Below, piece after piece: positions 54,453 to 63,540 of a stretch of 64,000 nt of DNA (positions are counted from its first letter, which is position 1; each line of letters starts with the position of its first letter). This DNA comes from CAYYKD01 sp964471825 (lineage in GTDB: Bacteria; Spirochaetota; GWE2-31-10; CAYYKD01): the NCBI GenBank assembly GCA_964471825.1, contig CAYYKD010000005.1, forward strand, positions 1 to 64,000. Reading direction: 5' to 3'. The notes below the pieces were generated by a model that searched no databases, was not told where the DNA came from, and worked only from the letters and a program-made list of their open reading frames with translations. Position numbers and translations under genes: made by a program.

Positions 54453-57196
54453 TTGTCAACTATACTATGGTAAGATTAAAACTGTAATTGACTGAAAGTA
54501 ATCCACCTGTTACGAGTATTTACATTCCACTATGGTAAGATTAAAACTTATAGTTCTAGGATTGCCGAAATTACTTTTTATTATTTACATTCCACTATGG
54601 TAAGATTAAAACAGAATATTATGTTGAGGCATTGCAAAGAGTTTTACAATTTACATTCCACTATGGTAAGATTAAAACTGCAAATTGGTTTTTCGGCCGG
54701 TTATCTATCATTTGAATTTACATTCCACTATGGTAAGATTAAAACAGGAAACAAGTTTACAAGCTGAAACAATTACATACGCATTTACATTCCACTATGG
54801 TAAGATTAAAACTAAATAAACAAGGTGTTGTAAATATTATTGAGTTTATATTTACATTCCACTATGGTAAGATTAAAACTTGTAATTGACCGAAAGTAAT
54901 CCACCTGTTACAAGTATTTACATTCCACTATGGTAAGATTAAAACGGATAATATTATATTCGTACAAATAGGGCTTGATATATTTACATTCCACTATGGT
55001 AAGATTAAAACAAGGTGAAAACGGTATTGATGGCGAGTCATTAAGCATATTTACATTCCACTATGGTAAGTTTAAAACAGAACGGTTTACAGATGATGAG
55101 CTAAAAATTATAATATTTACATTCCACTATGGTAAGATTAAAACTACATTGCAATTAGTATCAATGCTAATATATGTTGATTTACATTCCACTATGGTAA
55201 GATTAAAACAAAAAGCAACGAAGCGTAAAGCATATTGCGAAATATATTTACATTCCACTATGGTAAGATTAAAACGAGTAGTCTGTTTCAACCTCTATAC
55301 TCGCATACAAATTTACATTCCACTATGGTAAGATTAAAACGGTTAAAGGCGGTCTCACAAGCTCATTTATGAGACTATTTACATTCCACTATGGTAAGAT
55401 TAAAACCAGTATGTAGTTTGTACTGCAATAGTCATTATAATATATTTACATTCCACTATGGTAAGATTAAAACCAAAGTTTAAAAACATTTAAAATACAC
55501 TAAAAAAACTATTTACATTCCACTATGGTAAGATTAAAACATTATTATTCTGATTGTATTCAGAAAAATATACCTCGATTTACATTCCACTATGGTAAGA
55601 TTAAAACCTGACCTTCAAAATAATTTCTATTGCCTTCTTTGTATTTACATTCCACTATGGTAAGATTAAAACTGAAGCAGACGAAATGCGAACTATTCAA
55701 ATTGTTACATTTACATTCCACTATGGTAAGATTAAAACTAAATCCGCTTGCAACTCTTCCGAGTGTTGCCTCAATTTACATTCCACTATGGTAAGATTAA
55801 AACAAGTATCAGATGAAGTATCAGATGAAGCAATAAAGAATTTACATTCCACTATGGTAAGATTAAAACCTGATCAGAGTGGAACTTTTGCTATAGAATA
55901 TAACGATTTACATTCCACTATGGTAAGATTAAAACGAAGATATTTGTTAATGATTGCATTTGAGATAATTGAATTTACATTCCACTATGGTAAGATTAAA
56001 ACTAGATTATATGTATACAGGAAAAACACAGCAAGTAATTTACATTCCACTATGGTAAGATTAAAACCATATTGACGCCTGAACAATTTTTAGGATTTTT
56101 AATATTTACATTCCACTATGGTAAGATTAAAACAATAGTAACAAGATGTAATACTTATCCACGAATACAACATTTACATTCCACTATGGTAAGATTAAAA
56201 CCAAGATCAGAAATAGAGAGAATCTGTACTGAGTAATTTACATTCCACTATGGTAAGATTAAAACAAGAATATCAAAGATTTTATTATTACAAAAGACAA
56301 TATTTACATTCCACTATGGTAAGATTAAAACTACCAATTACAACGCCATTATTTGCTTATATGAAAGATTTACATTCCACTATGGTAAGATTAAAACTGA
56401 CATGATAGAACAATCTGCAGCTGAAGTGTTAGCATTTACATTCCACTATGGTAAGATTAAAACTGAGCAAACGAAAGCAATAGACACACAAGCGTCTGCA
56501 ATTTACATTCCACTATGGTAAGATTAAAACAACACGAAAATCATTTTTTAAAATGGCTGATCAAGTATTTACATTCCACTATGGTAAGATTAAAACCAAG
56601 TGTCAAGCCCTGCAGGTGCATTTTTAACAAGCGATTTACATTCCACTATGGTAAGATTAAAACGCAGATACTTTTACCGGAAACGCTTTCATTCATAGTT
56701 TATTTACATTCCACTATGGTAAGATTAAAACATTTGATTAAGTCAAATAAAAAAACTCTAATAATACATTTACATTCCACTATGGTAAGATTAAAACCTT
56801 GTGATTTCTTGTCTGAAAAGATAATAACAACATAATTTACATTCCACTATGGTAAGATTAAAACCAAACATGAATATGGACATAGTTTACAATCTGTATT
56901 GTTATTTACATTCCACTATGGTAAGATTAAAACAAATAAAAAAGCTAATGTTTGAATTAATGTTATCTCATTTACATTCCACTATGGTAAGATTAAAACT
57001 TAAACAATATGGAAAAGAACAAGTTGATGCATAATTTACATTCCACTATGGTAAGATTAAAACTCAAAGTAGTCTGTTAATAAGCTGTGAATATCTTTTT
57101 ATTTACATTCCACTATGGTAAGATTAAAACTGACGGTCAAATGGTAACAAATCTATTGATATTTCAATTTACATTCCACTATGGTAAGATTAAAAC
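54453..57196 (-). CRISPR. CRISPR array, 42 repeats of 30 bp and 41 spacers (34-39 bp), type I-B repeat
   Basis: On the plus strand each repeat begins ATTTACATTCCACTATGG and ends TAAGATTAAAAC. In crRNA orientation it is read on the minus strand, starting GTTTTAATC and ending GAATGTAAAT, so the 8-nt tag would be ATGTAAAT. The first unit at the left (54453-54482) is degenerate, keeping only ACTATGG and the last 12 bases, and one internal repeat (55049-55078) has A to T at 55071; all others are identical. The intact end is on the right, by the leader and cas2, so new spacers enter at ~57167-57196. Spacers at 54483-54517 and 54880-54915 are near duplicates. Confidence 0.97.
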
Positions 57197-57258
57197 CCGT
57201 TAATTTCTTCATTTTTCACTATAACAGATGCTTTTTTCATTATATTTATTTTTTTCAA
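57190..57258 (-). CDS. Possible 22-residue leader peptide ending in the first CRISPR repeat
   Basis: A TTG at 57258 opens a 22-codon frame (MKKINIMKKA..., ends GF) whose stop TAA lies inside the first repeat (GTTTTAA). AAAGGAGGTGA, a full match to the anti-Shine-Dalgarno, is 10 nt upstream (57269-57279). No homology known; coding is uncertain and it may be chance, but the ribosome site is the strongest in the locus. Confidence 0.35.
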   Translation of the reverse strand: MKKINIMKKASVIVKNEEINGF

Positions 57259-57335
57259 CTTCGTAATTCACCTCCTTTGGTATCAATTTATCTGTCGAAC
57301 CACACTGATTTCTACACTATCGTAGATCGACAGAT
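57197..57335 (-). promoter_or_regulatory. CRISPR leader
   Basis: AT-rich region between cas2 and the first (newest) repeat, read on the minus strand. It should hold the promoter of the array and the Cas1/Cas2 integration site. It also contains a perfect Shine-Dalgarno (AAAGGAGGTGA) and a nested inverted repeat, described separately. Confidence 0.75.
57290..57335. other. Nested inverted repeat between cas2 and the array leader
   Basis: ATCTGTCGA (57290-57298) and TCGACAGAT (57327-57335) form a perfect 9-bp stem. Inside, TCTAC (57311-57315) and GTAGA (57322-57326) form a second stem that touches the right arm. It lies immediately after the cas2 stop codon (57336), so it may end the cas transcript or be a binding site in the leader. 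Confidence 0.6.
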
Positions 57336-57620
57336 CTATAAAATATTAGTCGTTCGATCTTCTTGTTTGCCCAACACTTCCTTATTCATCCATTTATTGC
57401 TTTGATTCTCAAATAAAATTACAGAATCTTTATTTTTTCTAATATAATTGTTGAGCTCACATTTTAATTCAATTAATTGATTATTTGTTAACTCCCCCTC
57501 AAAGACAGAGTTTTGTATATGATGTAAATATTTTTTACAAGTTTTAAATATGTTCCTTAGAATTTTCGCTCCGTTCTCTTCTTTGTCTAGCATTATATCA
57601 TATACCAAAATTATATACAA
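57336..57620 (-). CDS. cas2: CRISPR-associated endoribonuclease/integration factor Cas2
   Basis: 94 residues from TTG 57620, chosen because family members begin (M)YIILVYDIM and GGTGG lies 8 nt upstream; an ATG 42 bp earlier overlaps cas1. The ferredoxin-like fold has the conserved Asp in YIILVYDIM and an RNIFKTCKKYLHHIQNSVFEG segment (given in part as HIQNSVFEG) typical of Cas2. With Cas1 it inserts new spacers. Confidence 0.92.
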   Translation of the reverse strand: MYIILVYDIMLDKEENGAKILRNIFKTCKKYLHHIQNSVFEGELTNNQLIELKCELNNYIRKNKDSVILFENQSNKWMNKEVLGKQEDRTTNIL

Positions 57621-57624
57621 CTTT

Positions 57625-58617
57625 TTACCACCATATTTTAAAACCCTCGTATTCTTTTTCATTTGAAATATGCTTAACTAATTTGTAGAGCTCCAGCCGT
57701 ATTAATTTTCTATATGATACATCTTTTTTTAATGTACGATGTTTTATTGTTTTTCTTAGTCTATCATCATATTCTTTTATAATTATCGTTCTTGCTTTAT
57801 CATTTATATGCATAAAATTCAATTCTTTCGTAAAGTCGTTCTTTGATATCATATTTTTATTCAATAATGAAAAAATCAGTCTGTCTGCCAATAATGGCTT
57901 AAAAAGTTCAGCAATATCTAAACTTAATGAAAACCGTCTTTCACCAGGTTGGTGTAAATAACTAACCAATGGGCTTAATTGAGTGTGATATATTTCAGAA
58001 AGAACGGTTGTGTAGACTAGCATATTACAAAACGATATCAAACTATTAATCATATTATCGGGTGGATTTTTAACTCGTTTCTGAAAGTCAATATCTTGAT
58101 TTATAATTATATTAAACGCTTGATAATATTTTTTTCTAATATTACCTTCGACCCCCATCAGCTCTTCTATAGAGTTAGTTGAACTAAGTTTACTTTGAAA
58201 CTTACTAATATTTTCCATATATTCTTGTAAATCCTTACCTCTTTCATTATAGTATCTGATATTTCTATAAATATTACTAGCCGATGATATCAAAATCGCT
58301 TTTGCAATTTTCAATCTTTTTTCACTATCAACATAGTGTTTTACCTGCTCAACAAATAAATATCCTGAGTTGTGTTGTTCTTTTGGATAAAAACTCCCTG
58401 TATAAAAACCATAATAGTTAAAGAAATGAATACTTATCTGATTTTTTGATAAGAAGTTAATTAGTTTTGTATTTAAGTCTAATTCTCCAAAAACATAAAT
58501 TGAGTCAACATCATTTATTGGAATATATCGATTTTCCTGACCTTTGATTTTAAAAATCAAACTATTATCATTTTTTTTCAGTATGCCACTTTTTGATAAA
58601 TAATAATTTCTTTTCAT
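57625..58617 (-). CDS. cas1: CRISPR-associated integrase Cas1 (type I-B)
   Basis: 330 residues. N-terminal beta domain (YLSKSGILKKNDNSLIF), then the helical catalytic domain with LMGVEGNIRKKYYQAFN (catalytic Glu), SYLHQPGERRFSLSLDIAEL (catalytic His and the Asp/Glu pair) and FKPLLADRLIFSLL. The triad E-H-D is intact, so spacer acquisition should be possible. The stop is followed by cas2. Confidence 0.96.
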   Translation of the reverse strand: MKRNYYLSKSGILKKNDNSLIFKIKGQENRYIPINDVDSIYVFGELDLNTKLINFLSKNQISIHFFNYYGFYTGSFYPKEQHNSGYLFVEQVKHYVDSEKRLKIAKAILISSASNIYRNIRYYNERGKDLQEYMENISKFQSKLSSTNSIEELMGVEGNIRKKYYQAFNIIINQDIDFQKRVKNPPDNMINSLISFCNMLVYTTVLSEIYHTQLSPLVSYLHQPGERRFSLSLDIAELFKPLLADRLIFSLLNKNMISKNDFTKELNFMHINDKARTIIIKEYDDRLRKTIKHRTLKKDVSYRKLIRLELYKLVKHISNEKEYEGFKIWW

Positions 58618-58651
58618 TGTTTTAACCGCCTCATTTAAAAATTACTTAATT

Positions 58652-59155
58652 TCATATAAAACACAATTCATAATATGAACACTTTTTACATATTCTTTTA
58701 TTATTTAATTTTGGAGTTTCAATATTAGTAACTGTATTTTCAATATCTTTAATAACCTCTTCAATTTTTATTTCATCACTACTTGTAAGTTCAATTTTTT
58801 TTCGCTTTTTCAATAATGGGTAATCAACTAAACCGGTTACTCCCTCAATTCCTTTTTCTTTCAAGTAACACAAATAATACTTAAGCTGCCATTCTCCTGC
58901 TTCTTCGATTGATCTTGATTTCTTTATCTCATGTATTACTTTTCCTCCATCAATAAAGTCTATATTAATTATTCCATCAATAAGTATTTGCTTCTTTTCT
59001 CTTTTGTAACTTGATTTATCAATCAGCTTGCCAATTGCAACATCTTCACTATTATGCTCCATCGTGATATCATGATAAAAGTACCAGAGTTTCCTTTTGC
59101 ATACAAAATAATAATAAAACATTACACCGGTAACTCTTACATTATTAGTTCTCAT
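58652..59155 (-). CDS. cas4: CRISPR-associated exonuclease Cas4
   Basis: 167 residues: RecB-type nuclease with VIHEIKKSRSIEEAGEWQLKYY (Glu, Lys and the QxxxY motif) and the Fe-S cysteines, one in the N-terminus (YYYFVCKRKLWYF) and three in the C-terminus (CKKCSYYELC). It trims prespacers and sets PAM choice and orientation with Cas1-Cas2. Gap to cas3 is 8 bp. Confidence 0.95.
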   Translation of the reverse strand: MRTNNVRVTGVMFYYYFVCKRKLWYFYHDITMEHNSEDVAIGKLIDKSSYKREKKQILIDGIINIDFIDGGKVIHEIKKSRSIEEAGEWQLKYYLCYLKEKGIEGVTGLVDYPLLKKRKKIELTSSDEIKIEEVIKDIENTVTNIETPKLNNKRICKKCSYYELCFI

Positions 59156-59163
59156 TTTGTTCC

Positions 59164-61371
59164 TTACATAAAGTTGTCATAGGTATTTTCAGCTGTTTCA
59201 TTGTATTCTTTTTTTTCTCTTTCAAAACCTTTTTCAAAGCTATAACTGCATTTATTTATAATTATTTTCTCATATCCAATGTTTATTGAGGTTGTTGATT
59301 CATTTAAGTCATATATTCCGACAGATACAGTATAATCATATATTCTTTCTTTTGCTTTTATCTTATCTAGATATAATTTATCTTTTGTATCTAAGTTTTC
59401 TTTTTTTGATTTAGTTTCATCATAGATAAACTCCATTTTTAAAATTTCCAAAGACACCTCAATACTCTTCTTGTTATTTTCATCCTCATATACACTTTCA
59501 GGGATCACAGCGTATGAAGAGATATTTCTAAATACTTTTTGAACTTCTTTGAGCTCTTTCTCACCAATATATAACTCTTGAATGTAATTTTTTACAGTTT
59601 TATATCGTTCGTTAAAGTATGATTGTTTAATTTTATCTGTGGTAAGATATTTATCAATCAATTCAACCTTTTTATTTTCGGATAATATCCCATTAAATCC
59701 GAAAATCGCTTCTTTCGACAACATATAGAGAGTTCTATCTATAAAACCTCTTGTTCCGTTCTTATTTGTTAAAATATTATCATTTATATCAGTGAATACA
59801 AAGGCATTTGGTTTATCAAGCATTTCATCTTTTTGAGCTTTTCTATTAACACGCCCAAGTCTTTGAAACAAACCATTTATATCATTTAACTCTGTAAAAA
59901 GGTAGTCAAAGTCAATGTCGAGAGATGCTTCAACAATAGAGGTCGCAACCCATATTGCATTTCCTTTTACCTCAGTTTTTCCAAACTCAAGTATTTTGTC
60001 CTCTTTCACTTTTCTATCTCTTTTTATATATTTAGAATGTATTAATTCTATATTAGGTATATTAGAGTTACTTTTTAACTTATCAAACAACTCTTGTGAT
60101 TTCTTTACAGTATTACAAACAATTAAAACTTTCCCGCCATATTTATCAAAATGGTTTGCAATAAATTCTGATTCTATTTCACCTTCGATTGTTTTTAAAA
60201 AGTGCCGATCTTTACCTTCTGTAAACTTTGCAAACTTTGTATTATCAATATTTTCTGTTATATAGTCCCTAACAAAAGGTGGAAGTGTGGCCGTCAAAAT
60301 AGCAAACCGACCTCCGCATTCTGTAATCTTTTCTAATCCATATACAAGATAAGCTAATAAATCCGGCGAATATGCTTGTATTTCATCTATTACTATCTTG
60401 GAATAACTCAATGTAGCAAGTTTAAGTTCAAATCCATTATATTTATATACAAAGTTAAAAAGTTGATCTAATGTAGAAATTGTCAAAGGCATACTCAAAT
60501 TTTTACCCCTAGAGATGTATTCCAATATCTTATCATCTTCTGATACTTCCTCTTTTATATAATAAGATAAGGTGTCAGAGTGTAATAATGATAATTTTTC
60601 TTCGATGTCCCCTTTCAATATATTATATCTTACTCTATCATATATAGCATTTATGGCAGTCCGGAGAGGCAATATAAAGAATCCTTTATTATCACCGATC
60701 CACAACAATCCGGCTTCTGTTTTACCCATTCCTGTATTTGCAACAACTATAATATTTTCATTAGTATTGGTCGAACAAAAATTTTGCAGTTCATTCCATT
60801 GATAATTTAAATTGGACATTGATTTGATTAAGAAGTCATTTTTATATTCAACAACAAAATTACCACTTGCAGAGTAGTCACACTTATGTAAAAAGCCCTT
60901 CAATAATTGAGCTTCTGATTCACTCTTCAAATTTCGCAGAGCATCAATTAGTCTTGGTTTTATTCTTTTTCCACAAAATTTCTTCCTAAAGTCATTAATT
61001 AATTCTTCTTTATCATCAACTTCGTTAAAGTTGTTAGTATAGTGATGATGATTTAATATCGAGTAACATACTTTTAAATAGTCGTCATCTCGTTCAAAGT
61101 CATTTTTATCAACAAAACAAAGTGATAAAACATTATGGGCAACCTCATTTTTTATATCATAGATTAATCTGCTTTTTGATTTTACCCTTTTCTGAAATTC
61201 GTCATTTACTTTTCCATAATCATGATACTCGCATGCAATTCTCAAAAGTTTATAGATATGCTCTGTTACATAGTCTAATTCTTTTAATAAATCTAAAGAA
61301 GTTAGTAAATCATCAGTGTGTTCTCTTATGGTTTTATCAGGTTTGGCTAAATATTCCTTTAAATCAATCAC
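59164..61371 (-). CDS. cas3: CRISPR-associated helicase/nuclease Cas3
   Basis: 735 residues. N-terminal HD nuclease: ACEYHDYGKVNDEF (HD at ~50), NHHHYTNNF. C-terminal SF2 helicase: Walker A VANTGMGKTEAGLL (~213), motif II VIDEIQAYSPDL (DEIQ), motif III LTATLPPF, motif VI QRLGRVNRKA. Both domains intact, so target DNA should be degraded. AAGGAGATG precedes the ATG. A 192-bp gap to cas5 upstream is filled by a mobile-element remnant. Confidence 0.95.
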   Translation of the reverse strand: MIDLKEYLAKPDKTIREHTDDLLTSLDLLKELDYVTEHIYKLLRIACEYHDYGKVNDEFQKRVKSKSRLIYDIKNEVAHNVLSLCFVDKNDFERDDDYLKVCYSILNHHHYTNNFNEVDDKEELINDFRKKFCGKRIKPRLIDALRNLKSESEAQLLKGFLHKCDYSASGNFVVEYKNDFLIKSMSNLNYQWNELQNFCSTNTNENIIVVANTGMGKTEAGLLWIGDNKGFFILPLRTAINAIYDRVRYNILKGDIEEKLSLLHSDTLSYYIKEEVSEDDKILEYISRGKNLSMPLTISTLDQLFNFVYKYNGFELKLATLSYSKIVIDEIQAYSPDLLAYLVYGLEKITECGGRFAILTATLPPFVRDYITENIDNTKFAKFTEGKDRHFLKTIEGEIESEFIANHFDKYGGKVLIVCNTVKKSQELFDKLKSNSNIPNIELIHSKYIKRDRKVKEDKILEFGKTEVKGNAIWVATSIVEASLDIDFDYLFTELNDINGLFQRLGRVNRKAQKDEMLDKPNAFVFTDINDNILTNKNGTRGFIDRTLYMLSKEAIFGFNGILSENKKVELIDKYLTTDKIKQSYFNERYKTVKNYIQELYIGEKELKEVQKVFRNISSYAVIPESVYEDENNKKSIEVSLEILKMEFIYDETKSKKENLDTKDKLYLDKIKAKERIYDYTVSVGIYDLNESTTSINIGYEKIIINKCSYSFEKGFEREKKEYNETAENTYDNFM

Positions 61372-61389
61372 TTAACATCTCCTTATAAA

Positions 61390-61558
61390 ATTTCTAAATA
61401 CCTGCTTTGGATTTATAGTGAAATGACTTTTTACGAAGACAAGACATTGGGTTAGCAATATAGCCGGGCTATATGAGGAATTCAACAACGAAGTATTGGT
61501 AAAAAAGAACAAGTCATAACACAGAATTTCTGATGCCCTCAAAGAGGTTCTTAGAAAT
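61390..61558. mobile_element. MITE-like element in the cas5-cas3 gap, relative of the copy at 41.9 kb
   Basis: Ends are inverted: ATTTCTAAATACCTGC at 61390-61405 and, read on the other strand from 61558, ATTTCTAAGAACCTCT, agreeing at 12 of 16 bases. The interior is related to 41910-42054, including CCTGCTTTGGA, TATATGAGGAATTCAAC and GTAAAAAA. It has fragments of coding sequence (LYEEFNNEVL) in broken frames. It stops 5 bp before the cas5 stop codon, separating cas5 from cas3 in an otherwise compact operon. Confidence 0.65.
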
Positions 61559-61563
61559 GCCCT

Positions 61564-62646
61564 TTAATTAAAATTAACAATATACTCATTATCTACATAC
61601 ACATTTTTTGAATCGTCATCTATTCTATAATTTGATGCATAAACTACTTTTACTTTTGTAAAGTCTCTCCAGCCCTTTTCATTCGAATATACTTTGTTAA
61701 TATAATACTTTGTCCCACTTGCAGGTATTCCATATTTTTCTTTTCCAAAAAATAGATTTTTATTTTTTACATCATCAAAGTTCAAATATGCAGAATACTG
61801 ACTTATCATATCTTTTTCAACACTCTCTGATAATTCTATTTCTTCACACTCTAAGACATCAACAAAATCTTCACTTCTTCCAATTGCTTTTAAGTTATAG
61901 ATATTATCTTTAATACATTGAAGTGTTTCATCATCTGATCGGACATGAATAATTAGTTTTAAATCATGCAAAACTTCATAATATCTTAAGGAAGTTGTCA
62001 AAGATTGATAATTTGAAATTGGAGTATCATAGTTTTTATTTTCAAACTCCTTCAATTTTTCTAAGATAAACTTTTCTTTTGCTTTTATTTCCTTCTCTCT
62101 CCTATCAATATTTTCAAACTCTACACTTCCTTTATCAGAGGTTTTCTTTTTTGCAGACAAGCTCTTTTTCCTCTGTGATAATAACTCTTTTAAAGGCTCT
62201 AATCTTAGCTTTTTAAAGTCACTAATTCTATCATTTAACTCTTTTAACTCTCTATATTCTTTTATTAATTCCTTATTGTACACTTGAATTGTTATATCTT
62301 TCCTAAAACTGCTCCCCTGGCTGTTCACTGCTTTCGCAACTTTTTCAAAAGATGTGGATTGAAATTTTCCATTTTTTAATTTGACTAAAACCCCTCTATC
62401 ATCCATTACAGAGTCTAGAAAACAATAGTCAGTATATGCTTGTTTTATGAGGGACTTAAACTCACCCTGAATCGATAAATCCATCTGATGCAAATCTTCA
62501 AAACTACAAGCATTGTGTAATGCCCCAATAACAGTAGAAAAAGGAGGTAGAGGATAGGTCATTTTATTAATTATACTCTCCTCTTTCCTGTAATGTGCCT
62601 TACTTTGTGTTAACACAATTCTTAATGCTTTCATTTTATTGTCCAT
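61564..62646 (-). CDS. cas5: CRISPR-associated protein Cas5 (type I-B) with coiled-coil insertion
   Basis: 360 residues; a Cas5 of this group is usually ~220-250. The N-terminal RAMP fold is clear (MKALRIVLTQSKAHYR, KMTYPLPPFSTVIGALHNAC) and the family motif LKAIGRSEDFVDV is at ~252. Between them, residues ~124-205, is a charged, Lys/Glu-rich segment (KELNDRISDFKKLRLEPLKE, REKEIKAKEKFILEKLKEF) that should form a long coiled coil. ATG 62646 overlaps the cas7 stop; the ATG at 62634 gives the more usual MKALRI start. Binds the 5' handle of crRNA in Cascade. Confidence 0.9.
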   Translation of the reverse strand: MDNKMKALRIVLTQSKAHYRKEESIINKMTYPLPPFSTVIGALHNACSFEDLHQMDLSIQGEFKSLIKQAYTDYCFLDSVMDDRGVLVKLKNGKFQSTSFEKVAKAVNSQGSSFRKDITIQVYNKELIKEYRELKELNDRISDFKKLRLEPLKELLSQRKKSLSAKKKTSDKGSVEFENIDRREKEIKAKEKFILEKLKEFENKNYDTPISNYQSLTTSLRYYEVLHDLKLIIHVRSDDETLQCIKDNIYNLKAIGRSEDFVDVLECEEIELSESVEKDMISQYSAYLNFDDVKNKNLFFGKEKYGIPASGTKYYINKVYSNEKGWRDFTKVKVVYASNYRIDDDSKNVYVDNEYIVNFN

Positions 62647-63538
62647 AATATGTTTTTACTTCTTTTTTAAGGTTATCAAAAAATTTTGCGACACTTTCTG
62701 GCTTTAACTTCTCAATAATTTCTTGCTCATTCTTAAAATTATCACCTTCTAATAAAGCAACCTTATATCCCTTATCAATCTTTTCAACTAAGTCCTTGGT
62801 TATCGACAACCTTCCATCTTTAGCCTTAACAACATTTTCAAATACATGTGTTTTTTTTTCGCTCATCCCACCTACTATAAATATTGGTTCAGCATTATCA
62901 AGATTTCCTTTTACTACTAAATGCAAATGTTCAATTGTTTTTAAAATTTCATTAACTCGGTCTGCTTTTTCTGAATTATCTGCTTCTTTATCAAAGTTTT
63001 CATCTTTCCCTACCATCTCTAAGTCAAAAGTAATCGAATAGACTCTTAGACTTTTATCATACTCATAGTTATATGGCATTAGACCAGTCTCTTTAGCATC
63101 ATTCTGAACATTTTTCCCATTTGCTTTTGCGTATGTTTTTGCTAAATGCAGATTATTATGAAATCTGGTCTCATTAACAAATGGCTCACAAGCGATTGCA
63201 TCAGTCAAATAAAAAGAACTGTTTCTGATAAAAGTCATTTTTTCTGTTCCAATTTTTACACTGGTATTCATATATCCACCCTCTAATGCTCTACAATTGG
63301 ATACATTTAACTCAGGACTCACCTCTTTTTGAGTAGCACCGTCAACAGTAACTTTTAGGTCATCATACATCCCACTTTGCACCATAATTGCATTTTTTAA
63401 ACTTTCTCTACTTCTCGATGAGTAAGTATTTCCATTTCTAAAAACTTTTTGTATCGATGATACATTGCCCAAACCTTCTCCATAATTTGCTGTCATATAA
63501 GCCAATACCGTCAATGTTAAAGCCTTTTTGTTTTCCAT
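62636..63538 (-). CDS. cas7: CRISPR-associated protein Cas7 (DevR/Cst2-like, type I-B)
   Basis: 300 residues. The Cas7 backbone subunit: LTVLAYMTANYGEGLGNVSS at the N-terminus with the YGEG..N pattern of DevR/Cst2 proteins, SSRSRESLKNAIMVQSG as the RRM helix, and IFIVGGMSEKKTHVFENVV near the end. It polymerises along crRNA. Tight coupling to cas5 (overlap) and to the cas8b stop two bp upstream. Confidence 0.93.
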   Translation of the reverse strand: MENKKALTLTVLAYMTANYGEGLGNVSSIQKVFRNGNTYSSRSRESLKNAIMVQSGMYDDLKVTVDGATQKEVSPELNVSNCRALEGGYMNTSVKIGTEKMTFIRNSSFYLTDAIACEPFVNETRFHNNLHLAKTYAKANGKNVQNDAKETGLMPYNYEYDKSLRVYSITFDLEMVGKDENFDKEADNSEKADRVNEILKTIEHLHLVVKGNLDNAEPIFIVGGMSEKKTHVFENVVKAKDGRLSITKDLVEKIDKGYKVALLEGDNFKNEQEIIEKLKPESVAKFFDNLKKEVKTYYGQ

Positions 63539-63540
63539 GA

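Noticed and set aside
54975..57034. Open frames with recurring LHSTMVRLK peptides in the array
   Set aside because: Repeat (30) plus spacer (~36) is often a multiple of three, so the repeat itself gives a repeating peptide. They are translations of the CRISPR array, not genes.
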